Assembly (NCBI GenBank): GCA_000752215.1
Contig: CCFG01000004.1
Coordinates: 1-64,000, forward strand
DNA from: a bacterium MS4
GTDB lineage: Bacteria > Bacillota > Clostridia > Oscillospirales > Acutalibacteraceae
Reading direction: 5' to 3'
Length of the DNA: 64,000 nucleotides
In this document: positions 15,942-24,434 of the stretch, piece by piece
Layout of the letters: the number at the start of each line of letters is the position of its first letter
Numbering within the stretch: position 1 is the first letter of the stretch
Position numbers and translations under genes: made by a program
Notes under the pieces: generated by a model
What the model was told of the DNA's origin: nothing
What the model saw: the letters and a program-made list of their open reading frames with translations, nothing else
Databases searched by the model: none

Positions 15942-16982
15942 ATGTATTTAACAGAACAGGAAATCATGGCGACCAAGGACGCTCTTGATAAAACCTATGC
16001 GCAGGTACTCAAGCAGGAAGACGAAATCCGGAATTTCTTCCGTGAAAACACACGGCGCAAATTCGTATTTCTCGGCTGCGGCTCCAGCTACATGCTGTCC
16101 AAGAGCAACGAGCGCCTGTTTGTGACCCGTCCGGACACCTCCGCCGTCGCGCTTGCGGGCGGCGATTACCTGGTCAATCCCGACACCTACCTTCACACCA
16201 TCGAAAACAGCATCGTACTGGTCCTGTCCCGTTCCGGCACGACCACGGAGATCGTCCGTGCGGTCGAGCACATGAAAAAGGCAGCTAATGTCAAAATCGT
16301 ATCGATCACCATGAAGGAAAAGAGCGCCCTTGAGGAGCTTTCCGACTTGACCGTCGTGCTTCCGTGGGCTTACGACAACAGCGTCTGCCAGACCCGTTCC
16401 GTCACCAACCTGTACGCCGCCAGCCTGCTGATCGACGCGATCTGCTACGGTGACGAGGAACTGAAAGCCGCCGTTAAGACCGCGATCGACCAGAACAGCG
16501 ACCACATGGAGAAATACCGCGCCGAGCTGGAAACCATCGGTAAGAAGGATTTCACCGACGTGATCGTCCTTGCCGACGGCGTGTTGTGCGGCCTTGCGGA
16601 AGAAGGCGCGCTCGCCTTTACCGAAATCTCGCTCATCAGCGGCAAATACTTCAATATGCTCGACTACCGTCATGGACCCAAGGTGCTCAACGGCCCCAAA
16701 ACCCTCACCATTTTTGCCGTACAGCCCAACGAAAGCGCCTATCAGCGCGACATGATCGACGACGTGAAAAAGCACAACGGCACCGTGGTCACCTTCGGTT
16801 CCGAACAGGACAATGTTTACGGCTCCGACCTTCATATCTCCATCAGCGGCATCAGCCGCTTTGAAGCATACGGCATTCCGTTCATCTACACCATGCAGAT
16901 GATCGCCCTGACCAAGGCCCTTGCCGCCGGAGGAAACCCCGACGCACCGACCGGTCTGAACGCTTATATCACACTGAAATAA
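15942..16982 (+). CDS. SIS-domain sugar-phosphate isomerase/deaminase (AgaS/FrlB-like)
   Basis: 346 residues with two SIS domains, similar in plan to the isomerase half of GlmS. The first has FLGCGSSYMLSKSNERLF and VLSRSGTTTEIVRAVEH, both sugar-phosphate binding loops. AgaS proteins convert galactosamine-6-phosphate, so this may duplicate the AgaI-like enzyme at 9750 or act on a different amino-sugar phosphate (fructosamine-type deglycases are also in this family). I start at ATG 15942, 5 bases after the kinase stop; an upstream in-frame ATG would overlap that gene by 70 bases. Confidence 0.85.
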   Translation: MYLTEQEIMATKDALDKTYAQVLKQEDEIRNFFRENTRRKFVFLGCGSSYMLSKSNERLFVTRPDTSAVALAGGDYLVNPDTYLHTIENSIVLVLSRSGTTTEIVRAVEHMKKAANVKIVSITMKEKSALEELSDLTVVLPWAYDNSVCQTRSVTNLYAASLLIDAICYGDEELKAAVKTAIDQNSDHMEKYRAELETIGKKDFTDVIVLADGVLCGLAEEGALAFTEISLISGKYFNMLDYRHGPKVLNGPKTLTIFAVQPNESAYQRDMIDDVKKHNGTVVTFGSEQDNVYGSDLHISISGISRFEAYGIPFIYTMQMIALTKALAAGGNPDAPTGLNAYITLK

Positions 16983-16999
16983 CAGGAGGCAAGCGAATT

Positions 17000-17845
17000 A
17001 TGCTGGTAACTACCAAAAAAATGCTCAACGACGCCAGAGACGGCGGATACGCGGTGGGCGCTTTCAATGCAGAAAACGCCGAAATGGTCTGGGCCATTGT
17101 CAACGCCGCGGAAGAACTGAAAGCTCCCGTCATCATTCAGACGACATCCTCGACCTTAAAATATTTTCCGCCCGCCTATTTCGCACAGCTGGCGAAGGCG
17201 GCCGCCGAGTCCGTCAGCGTGCCGGTGGCCATTCATCTTGACCACGGCGCTAGCTTCGAGCTGGCGAAGGCATGCATTGACAGCGGCTACACCTCCATCA
17301 TGATCGACGGCTCCGCCCTTCCCTACGAGGAAAATGTCCGCGTCACACAGAAAGTACGCGATTACGCGGATAATTTCGGCATTCCGGTCGAATCCGAGCT
17401 GGGAAAAATCGGTGGAAAGGAAGACGACACCGAGAGTGACGAGGACCAGTACACCGACCCCGACCAGGCTGCGGATTTCGTGAACCGCACCGGAATTTCC
17501 TCTTTGGCCGTCGCCATCGGAACCGCTCACGGCATCTACGCCAAAAAGCCGGTGCTCGACTTCAACCGCACCACCCTGATCCGGAAAGTGGTCTCCATCC
17601 CGCTGGTCATGCACGGCGCTTCCGGCCTTTCCGACGACGCGCTGCGCGAAGGCGTGGAAAAGGGCATGTCCAAGATCAACTTCGCCACCGAGCTGCGCAT
17701 TGCGTTTACCGACGCTATTAAAGCGCACATGACGGAACACCCGAACGACTTTGATCCGAAAAAATACATGGGTCCCGCACGCATTGCCGTAAAGGAACTG
17801 GTAAAAGCGAAAATCCGGGTTTGCGGCAGCGCAGGAAAAGCATAA
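17000..17845 (+). CDS. Class II ketose-bisphosphate aldolase (tagatose/fructose type)
   Basis: 281 residues of the GatY/KbaY/FbaA family. Zinc and catalytic residues lie in IHLDHGASFELAKACIDSGY (near 78-97) and VESELGKIGGKEDD (around 132-145), and LVMHGASGLSDDALREG contains a later zinc His. It splits tagatose- or fructose-1,6-bisphosphate into two triose phosphates, the last step of the pathway. The class is sure; tagatose specificity is inferred from its operon. Confidence 0.9.
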   Translation: MLVTTKKMLNDARDGGYAVGAFNAENAEMVWAIVNAAEELKAPVIIQTTSSTLKYFPPAYFAQLAKAAAESVSVPVAIHLDHGASFELAKACIDSGYTSIMIDGSALPYEENVRVTQKVRDYADNFGIPVESELGKIGGKEDDTESDEDQYTDPDQAADFVNRTGISSLAVAIGTAHGIYAKKPVLDFNRTTLIRKVVSIPLVMHGASGLSDDALREGVEKGMSKINFATELRIAFTDAIKAHMTEHPNDFDPKKYMGPARIAVKELVKAKIRVCGSAGKA

Positions 17846-17921
17846 TCCTCTGCTCCCTCACAGAGGGAGCCAAGTCCTTCCGCGAAATTGCGGGGCAAGT
17901 TTTTTGACGCTCCCGAATCAT

Positions 17922-17963
17922 AATTTCCCGTCGCAGTGAAAAGCTGCGATGGGAAATTTTTTT
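17922..17963 (+). terminator. Terminator of the amino-sugar operon
   Basis: Stem AATTTCCCGTCGCAG/CTGCGATGGGAAATT followed by TTTTTT. A smaller CTCCCT/AGGGAG hairpin at about 17858-17875 lies just before it. Confidence 0.85.
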
Positions 17964-17964
17964 G

Positions 17965-18031
17965 TTGCAAACAAAAGAGAAACATGATATTATAATCATG
18001 TGCTTATTGTATAAACAATTGATTATACAAT
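17965..18031 (+). promoter_or_regulatory. psuK promoter region with two palindromes
   Basis: TTGCAA (17965-17970), 17-bp spacer, TATTAT (17988-17993). CATGAT/ATCATG arms (17983-18000) surround the -10, and ATTGTATAA/TTATACAAT (18006-18014, 18023-18031) form a perfect 9-bp inverted repeat with an 8-bp spacer around the expected start. PsuK carries its own HTH and may bind here. Confidence 0.6.
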
Positions 18032-18045
18032 TTTACAGTATCCTT

Positions 18046-18115
18046 ACAGCCCTTCCATTTCAGTTGGCGAAACACAGCCTTATTGCGAAATCAACTGGAA
18101 ATGCTATCGCCTGTA
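18046..18115 (-). repeat. Intergenic inverted-repeat family, copy C (short variant)
   Basis: Read on the minus strand it matches the ends of copies A (20225-20326) and B (41744-41843): GCATTTCCAGTTGATT at one side, CAACTGAAATGGA at the other. It lacks their GC-rich central hairpin. It lies in the psuK leader. Confidence 0.65.
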
Positions 18116-18145
18116 ACAGGGTGGCTGTAAAAAGGAGGGGGCCTT

Positions 18146-19252
18146 TTGACAAACAGGGAACAGGAAATTATTGAACTGATCCGAAAAAATCCGATGATTA
18201 CACAGAACGAGCTGTCGGAACAGCTTTCCATTACGCGTTCCTCCGTTGCGGTACACATTACCAACCTGATGAAAAAGGGCGTGATTAAAGGGAAATGCTA
18301 TCTTCTGGACGACGAGCCGTATGTCTGTGTGGTCGGCGGGGCAAATATCGACATTCAGGGCTTTCCCGGCGAACAGCTGGTCATGAACGACTCCAACCCC
18401 GGCAACGTAAAGATTTCGCACGGGGGCGTCGGCAGGAATATCGCCGAAAACATCAGCAGGCTGGGCGTTGCCACCCGGCTGATCACCGCGGTCGGCAACG
18501 ACGACTACGGCCGGGGGCTCCTGGAAGCCGCCGGGAAATGCGGAATGGATATGAAGCATTCGCTGGTATCGGACGAATACCCCACTTCCATTTACCTTTC
18601 CATTCTCGACGAAGAGGGCGACATGAAGGTCGCGATTGCCCAGATGCATGTGCTGGAAAAGATCACCCCGGAATTTATTGAAAACCGCAGGCAGCTGATC
18701 AAGCGCGCGCAGCTTTGCGTCATTGACACGAACCTGCCGGAAAAGACCCTTGTTTTCCTGACGCAGGAGTTTCCGGAAATGGATTTTTACCTGGACACGG
18801 TTTCCACCGCAAAGGCGGTCAAGGTGAAAAACATTCTGGGCCGGCTGCACACGATCAAACCGAACCGGCTGGAGTCCGAAAAGCTGACCGGAATTAAAAT
18901 CACGGACGAGGACAGCCTGCGCCGGTCGGGAGAATTTTTTCTGAGGCAGGGCGTCAACCGCGCGGTGATTTCGCTCGGCGGCAGGGGGACCTATTACCGC
19001 GACGAAAAAAACGAATTTATTCTGGAAACGGAAAAGGCGAAGGTGGTGAACGCCACCGGCGCGGGGGACGCGTTTATGGCCGGGCTGGTTTACAGCAGCC
19101 TGAACAAAATGAGCCCGGAGGAAGCCATCCGCTTCTCGGCGGCGGCTTCCAAGCTTGCGCTCCGCCACGAAAATACGATCAACCCGGATATGTGCGTCAA
19201 AAATATTCAAAAGCTTATGGAGGAAACGTACCATGTTAAAAGACTATCTTGA
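18146..19252 (+). CDS. psuK: Pseudouridine kinase with N-terminal HTH
   Basis: 368 residues. An N-terminal winged-helix segment (about 5-55: NPMITQNELSEQLSITRSSV) is fused to a PfkB kinase that phosphorylates pseudouridine to pseudouridine-5'-phosphate. Kinase motifs are SHGGVGRNIAENISRLG and the catalytic NATGAGDAFMAGLVYSSL. Start is TTG at 18146 with AAAGGAGGGG 6 bases upstream. It overlaps psuG by 20 bases. The HTH suggests the enzyme may also act as its own regulator, as seen in other HTH-PfkB fusions. The psuG neighbour fixes the assignment. Confidence 0.92.
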   Translation: MTNREQEIIELIRKNPMITQNELSEQLSITRSSVAVHITNLMKKGVIKGKCYLLDDEPYVCVVGGANIDIQGFPGEQLVMNDSNPGNVKISHGGVGRNIAENISRLGVATRLITAVGNDDYGRGLLEAAGKCGMDMKHSLVSDEYPTSIYLSILDEEGDMKVAIAQMHVLEKITPEFIENRRQLIKRAQLCVIDTNLPEKTLVFLTQEFPEMDFYLDTVSTAKAVKVKNILGRLHTIKPNRLESEKLTGIKITDEDSLRRSGEFFLRQGVNRAVISLGGRGTYYRDEKNEFILETEKAKVVNATGAGDAFMAGLVYSSLNKMSPEEAIRFSAAASKLALRHENTINPDMCVKNIQKLMEETYHVKRLS

Positions 19253-20150
19253 AATCAATCCCGGCGTACAGAAGGCTCTAGATGCCGGAAAGCCCGTCGT
19301 TGCTCTGGAATCCACCATCATTTCCCACGGCATGCCCTACCCGCAGAATGTGGAAACGGCACGCAATGTGGAAAAAATCGTCCGGGAGCACGGCGCGGAG
19401 CCCGCTACCATCGCGATCATCGGCGGAAAGATCAAAATCGGCCTGACCGACGACGAGCTGGAGCATCTGGGCACGGCGAAAAACGTTATCAAGACCAGCA
19501 GAAGGGATATCCCCTTCATCATCGCCAAAAAGGCGGACGGCGCCGCCACGGTGGCGACTACCATGATTCTGGCGGCGCTGGCAGGCATCAGGGTCTTTGT
19601 CACCGGCGGCATCGGCGGCGTACACCGCGGCGCACAGGAAACCTTCGACATTTCCGCCGACCTTGAGGAGCTTGCAAGGACCAACGTCGCGGTCGTCTGC
19701 GCGGGCGCAAAGTCCATTCTCGACCTGAAGCTGACGCTGGAATATCTGGAAACCCGCGGCGTGCCTGTCGTCGGTTTCGGCACGGACGAACTGCCCGCCT
19801 TCTACACCAGAAAGAGCGGATTTCAGGTAGACTACCGCGTCGACTCCGAAAAAGATCTGGCGCAGGCGGTCAAGGTCAAATGGGAAATGGGCATCAACGG
19901 CGGTCTGGTGATTGCGAACCCGATTCCCGAGCAGTACCAGATGGACAAAGCGGTCATCGACAGGGCCATCGACGAGGCTTTGGCGGACGCTGCGCGCGAA
20001 GGCGTCAAGGGCAAGGAAACCACTCCTTACCTGCTCGCCAAGATCAAGGAAATCACCGGCGGTGACAGTCTGGATTCCAACATCCAGCTGGTTTACAACA
20101 ACGCCGTGGTCGGCACAAACCTTGCGGTGGAGCTCGCGAAGCTGCAATAA
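19233..20150 (+). CDS. psuG: Pseudouridine-5'-phosphate glycosidase
   Basis: 305 residues. PsuG breaks the C-C glycosidic bond of pseudouridine-5'-phosphate to give uracil and ribose-5-phosphate. Diagnostic blocks are VVALESTIISHGMPYPQN at the N-terminus, FVTGGIGGVHRGAQETFDIS in the middle and NPIPEQYQMD plus DSLDSNIQLVYNNA near the end. I start at ATG 19233 (TGGAGG upstream), overlapping psuK by 20 bases, so the two are translationally coupled. Confidence 0.95.
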   Translation: MLKDYLEINPGVQKALDAGKPVVALESTIISHGMPYPQNVETARNVEKIVREHGAEPATIAIIGGKIKIGLTDDELEHLGTAKNVIKTSRRDIPFIIAKKADGAATVATTMILAALAGIRVFVTGGIGGVHRGAQETFDISADLEELARTNVAVVCAGAKSILDLKLTLEYLETRGVPVVGFGTDELPAFYTRKSGFQVDYRVDSEKDLAQAVKVKWEMGINGGLVIANPIPEQYQMDKAVIDRAIDEALADAAREGVKGKETTPYLLAKIKEITGGDSLDSNIQLVYNNAVVGTNLAVELAKLQ

Positions 20151-20169
20151 TTTATCTCTTATACAGCCG

Positions 20170-20207
20170 CAAAACGGCGCCACACAGACTGTGTGACGCC
20201 GTTTTGT
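20170..20207 (+). terminator. Terminator of psuK-psuG
   Basis: AAAACGGCGcCACACA/TGTGTGaCGCCGTTTT stem-loop, with A-run and T-run so it can work in both directions. Confidence 0.8.
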
Positions 20208-20224
20208 TCTACTATCTACTATCT

Positions 20225-20326
20225 ACAGCATTTCCAGTTGATTCTGCAACAAGATCACGTTCCTCCCCCGTCTTCGGCGGGGGAGGAACGTGTTTTGTCT
20301 CGCAAACTGAAATGAGATTGCTGTAA
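20225..20326 (+). repeat. Intergenic inverted-repeat family, copy A
   Basis: About 102 bp between the convergent psuG and FGGY kinase genes. The ends are ACAGCA/TGCTGT, inner arms GCATTTCCAGTT/AACTGAAATG, and the centre is a strong GC-rich hairpin (CGTTCCTCCCCC/GGGGGAGGAACG). It resembles copy B at 41744-41843 along its whole length. Confidence 0.8.
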
Positions 20327-20346
20327 TTGCTGCATTGCGTATCATT

Positions 20347-21828
20347 TCAGGGAAGCTGATACCGCGCTTTGAAATCCTCATATACCTCGTCCCAGACTTC
20401 GGGGCGGCACGGGGTGTACTCCCGGATATCCGACGAAAGGCGGACCAGCTCGCGGCCCTCTTCAATTCCGGACAGCTCTCCGTGCGCGATCAGCTGAACC
20501 ATCATGTTCCCGAACGCGGTCGCGTCCGCAGGTCCGGCTACCACCGGCTTATTGGAAGCGTCAGCGGTCAGCTGGCACAGGAACTGATCCTGCGACCCGC
20601 CGCCGACAATATGGATAACGGGCAGCTTTTTCCCCGCCACATGCTCCAGACGTTCGACGGCCCACCGGTATTTCAGCGCGAGGCTTTCCAGCACGCAGCG
20701 GACGATCTCCCCCGTGCTTTCCGGCGTGGCGCCGTATTTCTCCCTGCATTTCTCCTGAATTTTCTGCGGCATGTTGCCGGGCCGGAAAAAGGCGATGTCG
20801 TCGGGGTCGATCAAAAACGCAAACGGTTTGGCACCCCTGGCCAGCTCCCCAAGCTCGTCAAAAGAAAGGCTGTGATTCTGCGATGCCAGACAGGACTGAA
20901 TCTCTTGTAAAATCCACAGTCCCATGATGCTCTTGACCATGCGGTGATGCGCGCCGTGATAACCGCCCTCGTTCGCGATATTGTACAGATAGGTGTATTC
21001 ATTGATAATGGGTGACGTTACCTCGGTCCCGACCAGCGACCATGTCCCGCTGCTGATGATTGCACAGTCCCCGGCGCACGGCGCGGACAGATAGGCGGAG
21101 GCCGTATCATGCTCGCACACGGACACGACAGGGAACGACGGGATATGAAGGCTGTCGCAGAGCCCTTTCTTCATGCCGCCCACAAAGGTTCCGGGATGCA
21201 CGATCGGGGCCAGCAGCGTTTCCGGTATCTGATAGGCGGAAAGAATTTCCCGGTTCCAGCCCTTTTTCCGGAAATCGTACATCTCACTTACGGAGGAGAT
21301 CGTATATTCCGACACCGCCTGTCCGGTGATGAACTGGATCAGCAGGTCGGGCACCAAAAGCATTTTGTGTGCGTTTTGGAGCAGAAAGGCCTGTCCCGAC
21401 TGCGCCATGGCGGCTAGATGCATCAGCGTGTTGCTGGGAGCCACCTGGTTGCCGGACAGCCGGTGCCGCAGCGGCGGCGGCATGATCCCGTCAATCTGCG
21501 CTTGATAGCGGGTACTCCTTCCGTCCCTGTAGCAGTGAACCGGGGAAAGCAGGCTGCCAAAGGCATCGATGAACCCGAAGTCGTTGGAAAACGAATCCAG
21601 CCCGGCGGAGGAAATGCGGCCGCCGGATTGGACGGACGCTTTCTGAATCCCCTCCAGCAGATTGGAGTATATGGAAATAATGTCCCAGAACAGGGAGTCG
21701 TTAATCGCGGTGCTGTTATTTTTAAAGCTGTGCACTTTTTGGACGGAAAGGCGGCTGCCGGAGTAGCTGCCCAGAAAAACTTTTCCGCTGCTTCCGCCCA
21801 GGTCAAAGGCAATGGTATTGATAGTCAT
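20347..21828 (-). CDS. FGGY-family carbohydrate kinase (rhamnulokinase-like)
   Basis: 493 residues of the FGGY/ASKHA kinase fold. N-terminal IAFDLGGSSGKVFLG (phosphate-1), ISSAGLDSFSNDFGFID, then EHDTASAYLSAP and IISSGTWSLVGTE (phosphate-2), and HIVGGGSQDQFLCQLTADAS (adenosine). This pattern is closest to rhamnulokinase RhaB, which makes ketose-1-phosphates for a class II aldolase, and such an aldolase is at 22791. No rhamnose isomerase or mutarotase is present, so the sugar may not be rhamnose. Downstream of the deoR gene by 20 bp and co-directional. Confidence 0.88.
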   Translation of the reverse strand: MTINTIAFDLGGSSGKVFLGSYSGSRLSVQKVHSFKNNSTAINDSLFWDIISIYSNLLEGIQKASVQSGGRISSAGLDSFSNDFGFIDAFGSLLSPVHCYRDGRSTRYQAQIDGIMPPPLRHRLSGNQVAPSNTLMHLAAMAQSGQAFLLQNAHKMLLVPDLLIQFITGQAVSEYTISSVSEMYDFRKKGWNREILSAYQIPETLLAPIVHPGTFVGGMKKGLCDSLHIPSFPVVSVCEHDTASAYLSAPCAGDCAIISSGTWSLVGTEVTSPIINEYTYLYNIANEGGYHGAHHRMVKSIMGLWILQEIQSCLASQNHSLSFDELGELARGAKPFAFLIDPDDIAFFRPGNMPQKIQEKCREKYGATPESTGEIVRCVLESLALKYRWAVERLEHVAGKKLPVIHIVGGGSQDQFLCQLTADASNKPVVAGPADATAFGNMMVQLIAHGELSGIEEGRELVRLSSDIREYTPCRPEVWDEVYEDFKARYQLP

Positions 21829-21848
21829 ATGATCTCGACCTCATCAGG

Positions 21849-22628
21849 CTATTTTTTTGCGATATCCAGCTTCACGTTGTATCTTTCCAGATATTTCAGC
21901 TGATTGATATCCGCTTTCTCGTCGGTGATAATGGTATCGACCGAAGCAAAATCGGACAGGCCGACCGTGCCGACCTCGGAAAATTTCGTATAGTCGGCGA
22001 GAATGTAAACCTCTTTGGAAAGATTCAGCATTTCCCGCTTTGTGTCCACTTCATAGACGCTGCTGTCGGTAAGCATCGTATTCGGATTGATCCCTTTACA
22101 GGAAACAAACGCCTTGTCCGGGTAGAAGGATTTTGCGTTCGCCTGCGAAATACTCCCGTACATTGAAAAATTGGTGCTGCGGAAAATTCCGCCCAGACAG
22201 ATCATGAGCAAATTATTGTTTTTCAGCGAAGCAGACTCAATCAAAAGCTGAATGGAATTGGTTACAATAGTAATCCGGAGGGATTTGTCAATGTACTTCA
22301 ATAGATTGGAGGTTGTGGAACTGTTGTCAATAAAAATGGTGTCCCCGTCACAGATATACTGTGCGGCCCGCTTGCAGATAATATTCTTTTCTTCATACCG
22401 CTGCACGCCGCGCACCAGCAGAGGATATTCCTGAACCCCCTTGCTGCTTTCCGTAAACACGGCGCCGCCGTGCGTCCTTTTTACAAAACCGTCGGCTTCC
22501 AGTTCCCTAAGGTCCCGTCTGATCGTCTCTTTTGAAGCCCCGAACATTTCCGCTAAAGCATTTACATCTACCTTGTTGTTCTTTTCCAGCAAACTGATGA
22601 TTTCGGCTTTCCGCTCTATCGTGTACAT
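21849..22628 (-). CDS. DeoR family transcriptional regulator
   Basis: 259 residues from the ATG at 22628 (GGAG ribosome site, 8-bp spacing). The N-terminal DeoR HTH is in VDVNALAEMFGASKETIRRD with the usual LEADGFVKRTHGGAV wing. The C-terminal DeoRC sensor (SSTTSNLLKYI, VTNSIQLLIE) binds phosphorylated sugars in this family. It should control the surrounding sugar genes; candidate TCAAAC/GTTTGA sites are in the divergent region at 24361-24672. Confidence 0.92.
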   Translation of the reverse strand: MYTIERKAEIISLLEKNNKVDVNALAEMFGASKETIRRDLRELEADGFVKRTHGGAVFTESSKGVQEYPLLVRGVQRYEEKNIICKRAAQYICDGDTIFIDNSSTTSNLLKYIDKSLRITIVTNSIQLLIESASLKNNNLLMICLGGIFRSTNFSMYGSISQANAKSFYPDKAFVSCKGINPNTMLTDSSVYEVDTKREMLNLSKEVYILADYTKFSEVGTVGLSDFASVDTIITDEKADINQLKYLERYNVKLDIAKK

Positions 22629-22664
22629 TGAACTCACTCCAAACAAGTATTCTAAAATACAATT

Positions 22665-22745
22665 ATTATATCATATTTCAGATATACTCTCCATGTATTT
22701 TGTAAAGTTGCCGAATCAAACCTCGTCTGTCAATCAGGATTGACA
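22665..22745 (-). promoter_or_regulatory. Promoter of deoR-kinase and upstream palindrome
   Basis: Minus strand TGGAGA (22693-22688), 17-bp spacer, TATAAT (22670-22665). TGTCAATCAGGATTGACA at 22728-22745 is a perfect inverted repeat with 8-bp arms, about 35 bp upstream of the -35. It may be an activator site or a weak hairpin after the aldolase stop at 22791. Confidence 0.55.
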
Positions 22746-22790
22746 CTTTTCAGCCGAAACAGACAAGACTGTTGATTTTGCGGGCCGGTC

Positions 22791-23396
22791 CTAAATCAAA
22801 TTCTTAAAGATGTTGCACATCGCGTCGGTCTCGATTCTTTCCAGCATGCTGTAGGCCATATGGATATCCGGGCCGGACACGACGACGCCGTGCAGGGGAA
22901 GGATGCAGCCGATCGGCTGCCGGCTGGCCAGCTCGCGCCGGTCCTCCCAGTATTTATAGACCTCCTCGGAAAGCTCCGGGGTATACGCCTTGGTATAGGG
23001 GATGCACTCCACCGGTCCACGCTTCATGGTTGCTTCCGTAATGTTGGGAATACTCTTGGTCTGGGACGCGTACACCATGCAGTACTGCGGATGAGCGTGG
23101 ATGGTACAGCCGATATAATCGAAGTTTTTCAGAATCAGCATATGCATGTGGCCTTCTCTGGAAAGCTTGCCGGTCCCCTCAAGGATATTCATATCGTAAT
23201 CGATCAGAAGAAAATCATCCTCGTTCAGCTCGCAGAAGCGCCGTTCCGACATCAGAGACGGGGTAATCAGGATCCGGTTATCCGCAACCTTGACGGCAAA
23301 ATTGCCGCCGGCGGAGTTCGTCAGCCTTCTGTCCCACATATAATGCGCGACCTTTACCATTTCTCTTCTTTCTTCAATATAGGATAAATTGCTCAT
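22791..23396 (-). CDS. Class II aldolase/adducin family (fuculose/rhamnulose-1-phosphate aldolase-like)
   Basis: 201 residues. Zinc-dependent aldolase that cleaves a ketose-1-phosphate into DHAP and an aldehyde. Visible features are the NSAGGNFAVKV phosphate loop, the catalytic Glu in LSREGHMHM, zinc ligands in TIHAHPQYCMVYA, and a third zinc His in LPLHGVVVSGPD. The short length fits FucA more than RhaD. Starts 13 bp after the PfkB kinase gene, same strand. Confidence 0.9.
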   Translation of the reverse strand: MSNLSYIEERREMVKVAHYMWDRRLTNSAGGNFAVKVADNRILITPSLMSERRFCELNEDDFLLIDYDMNILEGTGKLSREGHMHMLILKNFDYIGCTIHAHPQYCMVYASQTKSIPNITEATMKRGPVECIPYTKAYTPELSEEVYKYWEDRRELASRQPIGCILPLHGVVVSGPDIHMAYSMLERIETDAMCNIFKNLI

Positions 23397-23409
23397 AATA
23401 GACCTTCCT

Positions 23410-24342
23410 TTATTTTAATTTGATAATCTGCACTTTTTCCAGAAGGGCTTTTGCCCGTCCCGGGTCGAACCCGACCGAGAGCTCCGATTCGGCGGTCGCC
23501 GCTGAAACCGCGGTCGCGATCCGGATCGTTTCCTCAATGGGCTTGTTTTGCTGAAAGCCGTAGACCAGGCCGGATAAATAGCAGTCCCCGCAGCCGATGG
23601 TGTTTTTCACATTTACCCTCGGCGGCGTAACCTTATAAATCTGCGTTCCGTATTTCACAAGGGAGCCCCTGCCCCCCAGCGAAACGGCGATCACGGAAAT
23701 ATTGTATTTGTCCAGACTGAACAGCGCCTCCACAATCTCTTCGTCGCTTTTCAATTCCCGCCTGCACAGGGACGAAAGCTCGTCCAGATTCGGCTTGATC
23801 AGAAAAGGGGATGTTTTTACGCATTTCTCAAGGCTGTCGCCGCTCGTGTCCAGAAACACCTTCAGCTGTTTGCCGGAAAGCGCGTCCAGAATATCGTTGT
23901 AGATCATCGGGTTGCTGCAGTTCGACGCGTCCCCGGAAAGCACCAGATACTCCCCCTGCCGGATTTGCTGCCGCATCTGCTCAATCAGGCTGCTCAGGTG
24001 TCCCGACGAAAGAGTGACCCCCTTGTCCGCTACGATGGTACAGTCGTTGGTATCTTCTATTAACAGGTAGTTCGTACGGCTTTCATTTCCTCCCTCCCAA
24101 AGGAAGGATTCCTCCACCCTGCTTTTCCTGAGAACTTCCATGATTTCTTTTCCCGTGTTCCCAAAGCAGATTCCAAACGCCCTGTTCTCCGCGCCGAGGA
24201 TGCCAAGGTTGATGGATACGTGGGTCCCTTTGCCGCCGATTACGGATTGTGTTTTTTGAATTCGGTTTGTACAGTTCTTTTTTAAATCTGTCAGAAAAAT
24301 AAGTCGGTCAATTGCTGGATTCAACGTCAGCGTATTAATCAC
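23410..24342 (-). CDS. PfkB-family kinase (1-phosphofructokinase-like)
   Basis: 310 residues. N-terminal NTLTLNPAIDRLIFL and VIGGKGTHVSINLGILGAE, C-terminal NTIGCGDCYLSGLVYGF with the catalytic Asp. Close in plan to the kinase at 13203. In this locus it could make a ketose-1,6-bisphosphate or phosphorylate a side product. First gene of the minus-strand arm, so it is read directly from the divergent promoter at 24406-24434. Confidence 0.86.
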   Translation of the reverse strand: MINTLTLNPAIDRLIFLTDLKKNCTNRIQKTQSVIGGKGTHVSINLGILGAENRAFGICFGNTGKEIMEVLRKSRVEESFLWEGGNESRTNYLLIEDTNDCTIVADKGVTLSSGHLSSLIEQMRQQIRQGEYLVLSGDASNCSNPMIYNDILDALSGKQLKVFLDTSGDSLEKCVKTSPFLIKPNLDELSSLCRRELKSDEEIVEALFSLDKYNISVIAVSLGGRGSLVKYGTQIYKVTPPRVNVKNTIGCGDCYLSGLVYGFQQNKPIEETIRIATAVSAATAESELSVGFDPGRAKALLEKVQIIKLK

Positions 24343-24361
24343 TATGTAATACTCCTTTCGC

Positions 24362-24434
24362 TCAAACGTCTATATTCAAACATCCGTTTATGTGTCTATG
24401 GTCAAATTATAGCACCTGTATTTCCGATTTGCAA
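24362..24434 (-). promoter_or_regulatory. Leftward promoter of PfkB-aldolase arm with TCAAAC sites
   Basis: Minus strand TTGCAA (24434-24429), 17-bp spacer, TATAAT (24411-24406). Just downstream lie TCAAACGT (24362-24369) and TCAAACATCCGTTTA (24376-24390), related to the perfect palindrome of the opposite promoter. Confidence 0.7.
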
